A stretch of 64,000 nt of DNA from Girardinichthys multiradiatus (taxonomy: Eukaryota; Chordata; Actinopteri; Cyprinodontiformes; Goodeidae), in NCBI RefSeq assembly GCF_021462225.1, contig NC_061816.1, forward strand, positions 6,544,119 to 6,608,118, read 5' to 3'. Below are positions 1 through 13,530 of this stretch, piece after piece (positions within the stretch are counted from its first letter, which is position 1; every line of letters starts with the position of its first letter). Made by a program: the position numbers and the translations under genes. Under the pieces are notes generated by a model, which did not search any database, was not told the origin of the DNA, and was given only the letters and a program-made list of their open reading frames with translations.

Positions 1-119
1 GAGGGGTGTCAGGGGAAAGGGGACTAAACTCATAGAAACACAGATACAGAATATGTGGGACAACTATTAGTCATGTAGTCTGCAACTATTGCCTTTATGG
101 AGGAGGGGCAAGCAGAAAG

Positions 120-365
120 TCCTGTTCAAAGCTAGCCACTGGCCATGCAGGGGGCACATCAAACATCTGGAAGACACCTTCTCCACGGTGAAGAAGTGGC
201 AGCATCATGGTGGGGCAATGCTTTTATTGCAAATGCACGACATACCTTTTAGATTTTAGTTTAGGAGCATTTTTCAAAACCATGTACTTTGTGTTGGTCT
301 AACAACACTATCTACATACCAATAAAATACATTAAAGTTTGTGATTATAATGTGAGAAAAAGGCC
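120..365 (+). mobile_element. degraded Tc1-like DNA transposon end
   Basis: The text around 165-220 (an ...ACCTTCTCCACGGTGAAG...GTGGCAGCATCATGGTGGGG-type string) resembles the transposase segment VKHGGGSIMLWG of fish Tc1-like elements. The text at 283-360 (TACTTTGTGTTGGTCTA, then CCAATAAAATACATT...AAGTTTGTG) matches the conserved 3' end of the same families. Reading frames are destroyed and most of the body is missing. The left limit is uncertain. Confidence 0.6.
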
Positions 366-3300
366 TCGTATTTCCTTTGCATTCATCAGAAACCGTGCGT
401 CTGTGGATCAACACGACCCCAAAGGACATTCTTGGGTCTGCAATTTTCACAGTCCCCAGAAGTCCTATCATTTGTATTTTTCTTGTAAAGGGTAACGAAA
501 AGACAGCCATGAGAAATGCACTCAATACAACACAGATAAGGAGGAAAAGAGATGAGTTTTCTGTTTTAGATCAACCCTGAGACAGATTGACATGTCATCA
601 AAAAACCTGCGGCGGCATGTTTGGGAGTCTTGCTGACTAACTGGCAGTTTCCGTGGCCAACCTGATAGCTCTGCTCCAACATCCCTCATCCCAGACCGGT
701 GAGCCAGCCAGCGAGTCGGTCCGCCAGCCCACTAGGCGAGCAGGCACTTTCTTTTTCTTTTTTTTGTTTTTCCTCCCTGCCTTTTTCCTGTCGCCATCTC
801 GGTATTTAATCTAACACCGACAGGCGGCAAGAAGGGTTTACTTTTCCCCCTCAAAGACAGCTTTGCGAGTCAGAGAAGGCAAAAGTGGGAGGAAGAGAGC
901 TGAGTGTTCAGGCAGGGAGGGACAGGGGAGTCTAGGCAAAGGCACAGGAAACCTGGGCCAAGCATCACTTTTAACAAAAGCCTTTCATCTTTCTCTCCGC
1001 TTTCCCCCCCAAGACAGTGCGTTTCCAGCAGTGGGATTCTTTTAAGTACATACCTGATAAGGAAACTTTTTTTCCTTCTCTTTTGAGAATGCATGAAGGA
1101 AAAGTACCCCCCCTCCCACACACATATGTACCCACCCTGGTGCGGTTTAAACCCTCTGATCGCTTTGAAGGCCAGATACTGTCCCTTTTATCCCCGGCAA
1201 ACGGGTTTCCTATGGCTATTAACTTATTCAAAACAGGTAATTACGGCTGGCAAACAGAGACGCCGAGGATCAGAGTGAGGCACTTAGGCCCACTCCACCT
1301 TTTGCAATCAGACCTTTGCTGGGGCAGAGGTGGTGAAGGATCCATTTGCGGATAGCTGCACCTAATCCATTTTAGTCAGGAGTTGCTGTGGCAGAGCCGG
1401 AGAGGGACCCATGGGATGCATCTGATGGAGAGGTCATAAATCATGAGGAAGAAGTTGAAAAAGTGGAGCTCCCACAGACTGAGAGGTAGCAGAAGACAGG
1501 CTGGGGGGTGGGAAAGGAGAACGGCCCCTTCAGAGGAAAACAACCAAGCCTATCATCACCTTAGTTAAAATATCAGCAGCTCAGGCAGGCCAGGGCGGGG
1601 CCGACGAACAATGCCCTCTTCCGTGTGGTTAGAGGAAAGAGGGACTCATGCAGAACCTCGGGTGGGTGGATGTTATTGCAGGACAATTCCCTCAAGTGTA
1701 GTTAACATAGCATGAGCCAGTTGGTGGGCATTTTTATCCAAAGACCTCTCCCTGCATACATTTCTAGCTTGGCTGAACTTGGCAGGAGTTGGACCAGCCT
1801 GACAGGAGCCCTGGAGGGGGAATGCACCTCTAACCTTGGTGGAGCTGATCTCCAGTGCAAGCACTTCAAAGCAACCATTAACGCTGAGATAAAGGGATTA
1901 GGGATGCAGACTTGCATTGCCAAAATGTCACAACATAGATGACTAGGTGAGAAAAAGGGACAGAGAGGACAGAAAACCCAATCTCAGGATCTTCTCATCT
2001 GCACAGGACGTAAATGGCACCCCAGGGGAGCACTCGCTCTCTCCTTCCTCGCCTCTTCTCTTTCCCCGCACTGTTTGTTGTTTCAGGTAATGAAAACAGA
2101 GTGGCTGACAGAGACGTTTTCATGTTGTTTTCCTGACCCTGGACGACTTGCCCAGGCCTCCTGCGAGCTGACGCTTGTTGGGCCAGAGGTGAAGTTTGAC
2201 AAGATCCTTAAACATTCTCCCCCTCCTGTAGTCTTTGTCCTCCTTTTGCTCGGATTTCGAAGCAAAGCTGTTGCATAGGAAACTCTCTGTATCTATGGTA
2301 ATGGGCAGCTAATTGATCCCGTGGGGATCCGTTGGCATGGGGAGAACTTATTTACTCTTGCGACACAGACATTTTTCTCCCTCCTCTAATGCAACTCTAA
2401 CTCTCAAATTCTCTTATCTGTTCAGGGCATGACGGGGTCCAAAGGGAGGGCCAGTGTCTACACATTTTCCCATTTGGGAAACATGTGTTCACGGTTTGAC
2501 AATCAACGGCCCCTCGCACCGCAGACACCAACCAATCAGACTTCAACACCTTTACTATTCTCTCCCTGAGATGCCTCGCTCACCTTGGTGTCAGTACCAC
2601 AAATTGACCTCCAACAGGAACCCTGGATGCCAAGGAGCCATTAGACGGACAAGGGCTTGAAGTCAGCCCAACGGTTAATGTGTCAAAATCCTCCTGAGTC
2701 CGTGCAACACATGGCAATCGGCTCTCCTTATTAGAAAGTACTTTTCCACTCTGTCAATCTATTTCAAACTCCTTGATACTTTTGCACAGCTACTTCAAAA
2801 GTGCAAAATCTTGAGCCAGTGTGCTGGTTTGGATGCACAGAGATGATGAAAAGCAGTAAGGAAACATCTGCACCTGTGCAACAACATCTCCACTTAAACA
2901 AAGCCGTAATCAGCCCCTTACAGACTGGATTAGGTATTGTACTGATGGTGGGAAGAACCATCCTGCGACTTTACTCCCTGCAAACACACCCTACCTGAGT
3001 CAGCTCAAGCTGAACACGACCGGCTGACTTCCTCGCAGGAATTAAATCCCGTCCCAGATAACAGCTAATCATTTGTCACCCGGAGAAGCAATTCCCTCCA
3101 ATCACCCGGGAGGAGAGCGCCACTTTATCCTGAGCTGCTGTCAGAATGGCCGAGAAATTACACTCTGCCGAGATTCCTGTTTGGAATGACGGAACAACAG
3201 CTGACAAAGATGAGAGGGTGAGGAGGTGGGGGAAGATTGTCCTTCTAACACTAGACACATGTTCCCATTGCAGGTTTCCTACCCAATCCTTAGACGACTG

Positions 3301-3405
3301 GAGAAGTATGGAATTTAGGTGTGGATCAGTAAGGAAAAAATAAATAAGAGTTTGGAAAAATATTTGTATTTCTTTGTCCCTTGCCACATCATCAAGACAT
3401 TCCAG
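366..3405. other. unique intronic sequence, no gene seen
   Basis: No coding exon or RNA gene is apparent. A T/C-rich stretch lies at 747-795. Homeodomain-type cores occur at about 2305-2320 (CAGCTAATTGATC). The block 3030-3210 is balanced in composition and low in repeats, so it may be conserved regulatory DNA. Nothing stronger can be said. Confidence 0.4.
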
Positions 3406-3450
3406 TCATCCATCCATCCATCCATCCATCCATCCATCCATCCATCCATC
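3406..3450. repeat. (ATCC)n microsatellite
   Basis: About eleven uninterrupted copies of the tetranucleotide CATC/ATCC. It is the same motif family, on the opposite strand, as the large array at 16847. Confidence 0.97.
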
Positions 3451-4314
3451 GGTTTTCAGAGTTCCATATTTATGTTCAACTTTCATATTTGTATTTTAAA
3501 AACAGGCTAAAAGGAACTGAGAATGCTGGGAATTTGAGTCTGGTAAAGAATGGAATTTCAACATGAAATATTATAGGAACCCTGCCACCAGTACACCTGC
3601 CCGCATTTCCTGCGCTCCGATCCTAAACGAGCCCAAACACCTGGGTCTTAAACAGTTAGATGGCAGGGATATTTTTTTTCCAAGCTCATGTGGCCCAGAA
3701 ACATAAGAACACATAATCACACAGAAGCTTTGGGAAAACACATGCAGGAAATATGTACACACACACACACACACACATGCTGTCCATGCAGCTGTTTCCT
3801 TTTGGGATTCTTTGAGTTGCTACCCGGTGACTCTCATGGTTCTCCCAGTTAGGAAACCATTTGGAGAAAGGACCAAACCCTGAAGATTGAAATTCTCCAG
3901 GAGCTTGAACATGTAATTAAACTTGCAAGCATGACATCCAACCTATTACCACACCACACAGACAGTATCGAGATTATCTGCACATCACCTCCTTGCAACA
4001 GGAAGCAGTTGTCTGGACTTCACTTTTCCCCCAGACAGACAGAAACACACTCTCATACTTTTGGGATGAACTTTAGCTTTGTTCCCTTTTTTGTCTTGAG
4101 CAAGAGGAGACATTTCTCCTGTAATCTTTGAACTTTATGTTCGTTTCTAGCTGAACCAAAACAGAACAAACTGGAGTTAAATGAGCAATCTATTTGTCAG
4201 AAATTCAAGCTACAGCGCTACCTTTTCAGTTGAATTTTGCAAGCTTGTTAGGTCATTTTTTCTTCAGGTTTTATGTGTTGGGTTGGTTAACTGACTGGTT
4301 CTGGGACTGCTGCC
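3451..4314. other. intronic sequence with a (CA)n tract
   Basis: A CA dinucleotide run lies at 3757-3778. The remainder is unremarkable unique DNA with no credible coding frame. Confidence 0.5.
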
Positions 4315-4640
4315 CACATAGCATTGGTCATGCTTAATTACATTATGCACAGCGCAGGGATATTCATAGTATACATGAGCATCAAATTAAAAGGCAAAAA
4401 ACCCAGACAATATTGCCAGTGTGGAAAAGGACCTTTGACACCGAGCGAATATGGCGATTTATTTAGAAAATGACACTATCCTATTTGATTAGCGATGCTA
4501 TATTAACGTCAATTTAGGGAACCTGAGAGGAGCTCGGCGGCGAGGTGACAGTGGTGCAGCGGTGGTGTCTGGGAGACACCAGCTTGTTGATGGCATAATG
4601 CAAAGTCTGCAAGTTGCAGATAAGAGCGCTCATACAGTAG
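4315..4640. promoter_or_regulatory. candidate conserved noncoding element
   Basis: AT-rich block with a TTAATTA core (4334-4340), an ATTATGCA octamer-like word just after it, and GATTAGCGATGC near 4490. It grades into a GC-balanced part near 4520-4640 with no repeat. This composition is typical of enhancers in the introns of developmental transcription-factor genes. There is no direct proof; an alignment to other fish and mammalian zeb2 introns would decide. Confidence 0.3.
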
Positions 4641-4899
4641 GCCCAAGGCCCAGAGCTGTTTGTGTTGCAGGAAAACGAAGAGGAGGAGGTGGGTTCATGT
4701 GTGTTAGCATGCAAGACAAACGAGGAAGGTGCTTGACGGTCTGAAGCGACTTATCTCTCATTATGTGGAACAGTAGATGAATAAAGCAGTCAATGGAAGA
4801 GGGAAACAATTAGAGTTGAGGATTCAATAAAAACCTAAAGATTTTGCAGGTAAAGACATTAGATTTCGCTTAGAGTCTCACAGAAACAGTCTCACAGGA

Positions 4900-5203
4900 T
4901 AAATGGCTTTCTAAATTTTTGCAAAACAAAACATCTAAAAAGGTGGCACATATTTATCACCCTGAGTTTCAGGATTGTCTATAAACATCAGTTTTCACAT
5001 GGTGCCACAAATTAATCATTAGATTCAGGTTTGGGTTTTGACTGGGCCATGTTAAAATGCCCAGGGGGCGCAAACTTCAGTCCCTGGAGGTTGGTGTTCT
5101 GCCACTTTTGAATGATTCAACTCTCCGGATTCAAACAATAAGGTTGATTTAACCAAATAAGAAAAAGTTCACAGGGTGTTAATACTTTTCAGTGCTCTGT
5201 AGG
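4900..5203 (-). mobile_element. degraded Tc1-like transposon fragment
   Basis: The segment CAGGTTTGGGTTTTGACTGGGCCATG (about 5023-5050) matches a recurrent piece of fish Tc1-family elements, and the end AATACTTTTCAGTGCTCTGTAG resembles their terminus (...AATACTTTTGCAAGGCACTGTA). A second common fish repeat word (CAAACTTCAGTCCCTGGAGG) lies inside it at about 5070. No coding capacity is left. Confidence 0.5.
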
Positions 5204-8200
5204 GTGGAAGAGGTAGAGTCCAATAAAGAATTGGACATTTTGTAGGTAAAGACGTTGGAAAAAACAGATTCCTTTCAGGTGGGAGTAAATAATGGATGCA
5301 TACTTTGGCTCGAGCATGATGAAGCAGTCCTGTCCTGTGAAACCTGCGATTGGCTTCCTGTCTGCCTGAATAATTCACTGCCAGGTGGAGAGTCTTAGAC
5401 TACTCCCTGCTTGTCTCAGTTTCCTGGCGAAATAATCTGAACAGCCTCATGAAAGATTAAAACAGGTGTGAAGACAGGAGGTGACTTGTACTTCCTGACA
5501 CCTTTATGAAATTCAAAATGCAGGCAAATATCCTCACATTTCTTCACCTACATCCTCAGGTTCAGCCCGCCGCTCTGCTCTTTGCAAGTCACCCCTGATA
5601 GGAGCGTCAGCTAAATGGCAAAAATGTAAATGGAAAATGACAGGCCCTGGAGATTCCCCTCGGTCCTGGATGAGTGTGTGTGTGCGTGTTCAGGTTTGTC
5701 CTTGATAAAAGACGGTGGAAAATGTATTTGTGCCGAAGAGGAGAAAAACTGAATAGAGGGATTTGGCGTCACAAAAGTGTGTCTGACAGGTTGAAGGGCT
5801 GGAACCGTGAGCGATCGGACACCTTGGTGGCTTCTCCTGAAGCGGCGGCTCCTGAGCAGATATGACACTGGGAGCAGAAATCCCTACCTCCTCCCCCTCC
5901 TCCGCCTCTACCTGACAAACCGTGTTTTTAAAAAGTTCATACCAGAGCAAATGAGCCTTTACGGGAAAACTTACAGCTCGGATCTTCTCCATTTCAAAGA
6001 CATAACATGTATTTATTGCGTCCCTCCTTCTTGCTGACACTTAAATTTCCCTCTGGGATAAATAGACCCTGAAAGTAGCAGAAGCCCTGCTGTTTTAACA
6101 CACAGACACAGACTGAGCTGTCTGAGAAAGAAACAGGTACAAGCCCCTGTAGAACCTTTAAATCACCTCAGATTGATGCAGTAAAATAAAGTAAAATGCA
6201 TAATAATGTATTAGCTTTCCAGCATGAACGGAGAGACACAGAGGAGGAGCAGGAGGCAAAGGTTTTCCAGACCAGGCAACGTTTCTCCCTTTCAAACTCC
6301 ACACACCCCACGCTGCTCGGTGGCCAAACAGAGACGAGAATGTTTGTCAGAAAAGTAACGAAAATCAATAAAAGGCAAGACCCCACCACCAACAACCTGG
6401 CTAAAGGCTCACTGCACTGCTTTCCTTCCTACGCTCGATCTAGCTTGGAGGAGCAAGGAGGAGGAAGCCGGAGGAGCAGCTGGGCCTCTCCCACGATGAT
6501 GCCTGTAGGCTCTCTCCCTTAATGTGGAGTCCGGAAAATAGTTGGACGTCATTGAAACAACCTGCAGCGAGAAGCATTTAGAGCTGAGGCTGTGGCATTA
6601 AAGTTTGATCTTGTCACATTTTACTAAGATTTTTCCATTCTGGAATGCAGAGACACTTTTGAACATCGTTTTTAGATTGTTTTAAAAAGCTCTGATTGAC
6701 AATCTGTCACATTTGCGTAATTTTTTCTCATGTTTTTTATAAAAAAGGTTGTAAAGACACGTTTTTGCTTCGTCAAGACAACTTTGAGTCCTGTTGCTGA
6801 TTTTATTTAAACCGCTTTTGTAGTTTTTTGAGCATTTTGAAGAGGTTTTATTTGTATGTCTTTCGTGGAAAAGGTTCTGAAAATCACTTATTGCCTCAAT
6901 CGAACAAGTTCTCAGTTTGCATAAAAGTTTAAAAGTTTGAATCACATTTCTGATTTCCTTTTTCCCTGTGGATGCCCCAAGCTGACGTTTTTACACGTTT
7001 TCATTAAATATTTTTCAGATTAGTGGCAAACTTGTTGCCTATACTGCCCCCTGGTGATGAAACTACTTATCACAGGTTATTAAAACCAGTCCAGTTGATG
7101 GAAAAATCTGTCTATGTACACTTTTATGGTTCAGTGGAGTTTTCAAAAGGTTTCGAACATTTAAAAATATGAATATTTCTTATTACGAACACTCTTAGTG
7201 CTTTAAATGCTGTTTCTTCTTTTACAAGTTTTTCTAGCCTGACATCATTCTCAAGGTCCTCTGGATCCCAACATCAGCTGAAATCAAAGCATGACTCAAC
7301 AGTCGCCTCCCTTCCTCCATCGTTCTCACTCTGACACATTATTCTGGCAACATATGGCAAAACAACTTAAAACTCCCCCTCCTAATGCTCTCCGACTGCG
7401 ACTTGTCCTAAAACAGCGCCGTAGCCCACACAACCCGTCCCAAACTCAGCTACACACAGAGGCAAGAACATTTGATCCTCGATTTCACAGAAACAACAGC
7501 TAAGAGCATTGGAGTAGCAGAAAGGAGTAGTGGAATCTTGTGGTTCCTTTCCCTCGTCTGCTGTCTTTAATGAATAAATCAGCTGGTTGCATCTTAAAGC
7601 ACCTAGGAGTCCAAACTACAAACTATAGATTGTGGTGGTCAGGATGTTGCCATGCCACAATGTAGACTTTCCATCAAAAGTAAAAAGTTGAATTATGGCC
7701 AGCGTCAGTGTGCAGACCTTTTCTACTTTAAATTCTATAATGAAAAGTCATGGTAAGTTACATTTGCACCATGGCTGGTGAAATAATAGGTACATTTCAG
7801 AAATGTAGACAACATTTGGTACAAACGTCTGTCTCACAGAGACCTCACAACCAACTCCAGCAGTCACACCTTGTAGCAACCAGGAAGTGGAACACTTTGG
7901 ATTAAAGCTGCCCTTTTGGTTCAGTTTCTAGCTACAGATACTACAAATTTGTACCTATCAGTTTCAAACTTGGCCAATATACTCCTAAGGCACTGGAGAT
8001 TTCAAGTAATCAGAAGGTTGCGTTTTTTGGTATTTCCAACCATTACATTTTAAGAGATTTTGATGTATCAACGGTCAGTTTTGGTCTTTGGACTTTAGTT
8101 TTCATCAGAGGGTGTGGGGGCCATTCAGGGCAGCTTCAGGCTTTAATGCACGTCGTGTTTTTAGGCAGATTTACCTTTATTTGCTAAAAACGGTTTCTTT

Positions 8201-9004
8201 TACTGCCCCTAATTTTTTAAACAAAAGCTTGTAAGCTATTATTTGTTACATTTAAGGACATCCTGCATTTCTGAGATTGTTGATGATTAATTAAGAAAAA
8301 AAAACATTTCTGTGAAATCTTAGCTCATTAAACCATCTTCACCCCCCACCAGCAGCCACTGAAGAGAGGAAACAAGTCGAGCATAGACCCTCTAATTGCA
8401 ATCCGCTCTTACCTGCCTCCCCCTCCTCCCTCCATGAGGGGTGAGAGGACAAGGACAGGCGTGTGTTTTTTGTGTTTGAAATAAACATGACCCTTGTGGT
8501 TTCTCCCAAGGCGAGAGTTAAGAAAAGAGAAGAGATGCCTGAGTGAGAGTAAAAAGGGAAGGGCTCTTGACGACAGCGACGATACCTTTGCCTGAACAAA
8601 AAGAGATGAGGGGAGTTATCATGAGGAGGTTGGGTGGAGAAGTGCCATTCACTGCCACTTAGATCTACACTCTCTGCTCAGACTAAAAATAGTAAGAGCA
8701 TTAACCTCCTGGCTTACAGGAGAGGAGAAATTAAGAAAATAAAAGCCTCAAACAACGTTTTACTGAACCAGAGAGTCTGCACTCGTCTTTTTTTGTGTTT
8801 TTACAGCAAAAGATAAATCTCAACAGGTAAAAGTTCAGCAGTGGTGTTAGTTCAATAATTTTTTTATTTACTGCATCTTCAGACGTCTGTCTCCTTCACA
8901 CAGGTTTCTCTGTAAATGCATTCAGTTTGGCGTCTGCAGAGTGTTAATTGTATGAAAGAGGACGGGGTCTGTGACGAGAAATGGGTCTGCTTTGTAAAAA
9001 TCTT
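5204..9004. other. intronic sequence, no gene seen
   Basis: Mostly unique. A short TG-rich run lies at 5670-5690 and AT-rich DNA at 6600-6960. The word CTGCCCCCTGGTG at 7044-7057 is common in fish dispersed repeats. The segment 7560-8300 reads like an old interspersed repeat, but I could not name it. No long conserved-looking reading frame is present. Confidence 0.4.
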
Positions 9005-9135
9005 CCAATAAGGGATTATGACACAGATCATAAATATACTCAACCTTATAAATATTTGAGCTTGGCTACTCCCCTTGCTTAATGTGCTGTACAGGCCCTA
9101 ATTAAGCCTGTATCTGATAGATGCCACTGCATAAT
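9005..9135. promoter_or_regulatory. candidate conserved noncoding element
   Basis: Contains ATAAATATACTCAACC, TATAAATATTTGAG, CTAATTAAGCC (9097-9107) and GCATAATGATG within about 130 bp, with no repeat character. A GGC/GGT-rich tract follows at 9140-9200. Motif-based guess only. Confidence 0.28.
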
Positions 9136-9419
9136 GATGTGCGGGGGGAGTGGTGGTGGGGGTTGGGGTGGCGGCAGCAGCGGCGGCGGTGGCTGGGGAC
9201 AAAAGTATCATCCGAAGCACTCACTCTGTAATAATGATAGCGATGTTAATGACGGCAATGCTACTTCAATTAAAAGTACTCAGCTACGACGGCGGCTGTC
9301 AATGCGCTGACCCCGACTCAGCCCGTGAGAGTGGAGAGGTAAGCCGTCTCCCTCTTTGGCTGCGAAAATCCGCCTTTTATCAGGTCAGTTTGGACTATTG
9401 CTGGGGCTAATTTTGTTAA

Positions 9420-10915
9420 ACCAAGTGAGAATATTAACGTCCTGCAAGAAGAGCCGGATAAAGGGGCCAATTTAGCCTGATTCTAATGCTATTATACCTG
9501 CTAAAAAGCTCATTTCAGTTGTAGCTAAAGCATAAGCAACAGTTTTTTTCCCACCAAAATAATAAGAAACTATTTTACACTATCGTTACATGTTTTATAA
9601 AATGCTGACAGTTTAAATATTGAGCTTAGGCTGAAAATTAAAGAAGATTTGCAGATTCTTAAGGATGTTCAGAAACAGCTTAATTCTAGTTGATTTTGGG
9701 AGACTTCTTGAGTTAAAATTGTGGATAAAGGGTCACCTCTTTATAAAAAACCTCCACTAACTTGAAAAACAGAAGGTTAGGGGTGTGTTTTTGTTAAATG
9801 ACACAAGCAGTCATGAGTAGGGGGTCAAGTTCAGGGTACAGGCCAACGCAGGTCACCAAAGATCCCACCTCCTTGTTTAACAAGCTGACTTTTAGAGCTT
9901 TGGAGCTCATTAAAATGCAAAAACAACCTTGTTAGATCGTTGTTGTGGGACTGATTTCCCTCTTCCTGTTTCACACACCTATCAGCGAGAAGTATTATCG
10001 CATTTTACTCGATTTCACCCGCTAAAGCACTGCCTTCTGTCATTGTTGCTTGTAAAAAGCTACTGTCAGGGTTCTGTTTCTAAACTTTCTGCTAACATTT
10101 GCAGCGAGGAGTTGGATCCAGAGCTAATTTAGTTTGATTCTAATGCTTTCATACCCACTAAAAAGCTCTTTTAAGTGGTTTTCCAAAAATAAAGCATTTT
10201 AACACAAATCTGCACCACATTATTGATTTGCACTAATAAAAATACAATTTTGGAGATAATCATCCCTAGATTTTGCTTATTTTATTTTACTTTAAGCTAA
10301 AAACTGCCACAGTTTATTGATTAGATAGATCACTTTCTATTTACTTTAATTATTCACCATTAAAATTTCAAATTGACTCACATTAGGGGTAAGAAGTGTC
10401 ACATTTAGGCAGGTTTTTAATCTCTTTTTGAACAATGACATTTTAAATCTGAGGTTGGCCTCTACGTGGTTTTAAAGGGAACTGGTGCAAAGACTTTCCT
10501 TGAAATGTGCAGCTTTTTAAAGAATAGTCAATTCTACCTTCTATGAAGCTAATGAGCTAAAATTGTGCCTAATTGGTTTTGAAAAACATTCATAAACTTA
10601 AAAAAGAAGAAGGTTATGGTTGTTTGGAACAAGGAGCCAAATTTGAGGCAAATGCTCACACAGTTCACCTAAGATCCCAACTCCTTGTTTAATTAGCTAA
10701 GTTTTGAGTTGTTGAGCTCATTAAGATGCAAAACTAACCTGCTTTAATTTGTGTTTTTGCAGATTTTATTGCTTCACTTACAAAGCATTAAATATACCGA
10801 ACAGTGTCTCCCTTAACTCAAGAAAAAGCTGTTATCTCCTCTCAAAGATCCTCCACCTCTGCTCTGTTCCTAAATTTGCTGCCAAACTTTTGTGGCGAAA
10901 GCAGCTCAGACTTTT
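9420..10915. repeat. diverged tandem duplication, unit 0.65-0.8 kb
   Basis: Three collinear similarity blocks occur twice in the same order. They are GATTCTAATGCT...CTAAAAAGCTC (9480 and 10136), AAAGATCCCACCTCCTTGTTTAA / TAAGATCCCAACTCCTTGTTTAA (about 9860 and 10672), and GTTCTGTTTCTAAACTTTCTG / GCTCTGTTCCTAAATTTGCTG (about 10070 and 10861). The unequal spacings (656 to 812 bp) show indels since duplication. No coding frame spans the copies. Confidence 0.8.
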
Positions 10916-12667
10916 TTTCTGCTGATGAGGTCCCCTCGCCTTGTGCAGGACTTGCTATGCCAAGCAGTATTTGAGCTGTTATTCACTGAGTAACACGGCA
11001 TCCAGGTTGACACCGAGAGGAAACGTCTCACTCCCGAACCAGTAAATTATTCTAATAAAAGAGCGATAAAAGGTTACGACACAATGTAGGTTGCCATTTT
11101 TAAGCTTTTACTACACGTGGTGAAAGTTGAAAATAAAGAGAGGAAACCTGGCCTAGTTTTAGGTCTTGAGACAATTTATAAAAAGAAAATCGACGCAGAA
11201 AAGCTGCATTTTTCTTTTTACAATTCCCTAAAGACGGGTCCAGGAGGGACCGAACCGATTCTTCTGAGCTTCCCCTGATTTAGGCGTTCAACTTGTAACC
11301 CGAAACAGACTCGTCGCCTGGAGTTCGAAAAGCCACCTCATTGTCTGGTGAACTCATGCGTCCCCCAGCTCCACGTTCGGTCAGCGAGCTCCATTCTGCC
11401 GTTAGACTCAGATGATCAATGCAGATTAATTATGTAATAGCGTTTTGGCGCCACGCCACTTGCAGCATACGCTGGAAAAAGAAAAAAGTACCACACAGAG
11501 ATCCTGACTTGCTCAGGTACCGAGGACTTATTCAATTACTGCACCGGAGAGAAATATACCGGGAAGCAGAAATATCTGGGTTTTAACCTGACACACATGC
11601 TCCTCCTCTCTCTCTACACTGACAAGCTCTCATTACTGAGCAAACATGCTTGCCAAGTAGCCATGAAGCAGAGCCTAATAAGCACATTATTGTATTTACC
11701 TTAGATAAGGTGAGACGCAGAGGTGATAAGAGACAGATAACAGCATGCTTGCATAGCAGAGAGATACAAGGAGAGCCTCTTTGCAGACTGAATTAAAGGG
11801 AGACACTATGAGCTACAAATCAGGCTCCTGGTTAGCAGAACGTAGCAGGAAGTGACCGGGTGAAAGGTCATAAGCAAGTCCCTTCTTGCCAGCCCCTTCA
11901 ATTTATCACCTATTGAGCATAGTTCATGGCCAGGTCATAAATCTGAGCAGATGGCCACCTCGACCCTCTGGATGCAAACAGAAACCAAGAACAAAGCACA
12001 AAATCATGTGATTTTTGGAGTTTTTTCCTGTGCCAGATGCGTGTCCCCCCGATCCGAGACACCCATCATCCTCCTCCTGCATGACCCAAGACGGGCCCGC
12101 GGCTCATTTCTAGGTAATTTCTCGCTCGCATCCCACACCGTCGATCGCGGCGCCATTGTGAGGTGAGAGAAAGTGACAGCGCCGGCTCTCCGGGGCAGAA
12201 GCTTCCCAGTCGAGTGGATCGGCGGACTGAAAATCGCTTATGAATAGTCATTAGGCCTTCATTACAAAGCCCCTCGCTACCCACTTCTTCCTGTGCAACC
12301 AAATGCTTCTTGTCATCCACACAAGGTGTATCATTTAATTGCCAATTGATTTTTCTCAACCCCACCCCCTCCTTTCTATATGACAACATGTCACAGAGCA
12401 AAATGCAGCTTCGACCAGCCCTGGGCAGCCACATATTCTTGGCATCCCTGAATATTCTTCAAAAAAAGAGCTTATGTGCCTCACACAATAATTAAAGACA
12501 GAAAAAGGAGAGCAAGGAAGAGAGGGAGAAAATATTCTTTGTGTGACGACTGGGAATTGTTTCTTTGTGACCCATTTTCCGATTCGGAGGCCTCAAAGCT
12601 TGAAAAGCTTATGCTTCTGGGTAAACAGTTATGGTGGGTGTCTATTCTACCTTCTAACAGAGGCATT
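10916..12667. other. unique intronic sequence with candidate regulatory blocks
   Basis: Around 11412-11445 there is GATGATCAATGCAGATTAATTATG. Around 12225-12360 there is a run with CTTATGAATAGTCATTAGG and TTTAATTGCCAATTGATT. Both are repeat-free and AT-core-rich, consistent with enhancers. No exon was found. Confidence 0.35.
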
Positions 12668-13530
12668 GGCTGTGCCTGGTAAAACTATTCACATTACAAC
12701 ATCAAACTTTAACGCATTTTATTGGGATGTTAGGAGGTAGAACAAGGTTGTGTAATCTGTGGCTCTTTAGGCCCTCCATGGAGGCTTCCCATATCTGTGG
12801 CCAAATGTGCTCAAAAGCATTTACATGTAATGATAATAAAAACAACCAATATGCAGGATTTTGTTTCTGGAAATAAGTAACATTTCATTAAATTATCTAT
12901 GGTAAAGTATGATAATAGACCAGCAAAATGTGGTGAAAAATCTGAACACTGTGGCCTTCGTTTCTATTTATCCCCTTAAAGCTGATACCTCTAAATAAAA
13001 TTCAGTCTTTACCATCTGAAGTCACCTGATTGGTAAACGGTTCCCCCAGATTAGGTTAGCTGTCCCTCATGAAGAAAAACATGCCAACATCATGATGCTG
13101 TCACCATTTCCCACAGTGGGGATGGATATTTTCAGGCTGAAGTTCAGTTAGTTTTCCTCACATGATGTTTTACGTCTGACCAGAGGACAGATGTTGGCTG
13201 GTCCCCACATGGCTGGTAGTAGGGCATCTTATGGGCAATAGCTGCTCTGTCTGCAGCTTCTCCTGCCTGAGCTGTAGATCTCTGCAGCTCCTCCAGAGTT
13301 ACCACAGGCCTTGTCAGATTGGGTGGATTGGCATGTCTTGGTAGAGTACTCCTTTCTGCTTCCAAATGATGGACTGAATGGTGAAATTGGTTGTTCTGTG
13401 TCTTATTTAGAAGAATCAGAGTAAAAGGGGGCTGAGTCCAAATAAAAGTCCTATTTTAAATTTTTATTTATAAAAAAAGTCGAAATCAATGTTTTTGTGT
13501 TCACAGTTCAAAGTAAAAGTAACATCCTTT
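12668..13530 (-). mobile_element. degraded nonautonomous Tc1-like DNA transposon
   Basis: The left end (ATTACAACATCAAACTTTAACG...TTTTATTGGGAT) is the reverse complement of the transposon end seen at about 283-360. The interior (CTGACCAGAGGACAG, CCCCACATGG, GAGCTGTAGATCTCTGCAGC, CTCCAGAGTTACC, GGCATGTCTTGGTAG) matches a fish repeat seen in very many fish sequences. The far end (AGTAAAAGGGGGCTGAGTCCAAATAAAAG) fits the same family. It is broken by many indels. Confidence 0.7.
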
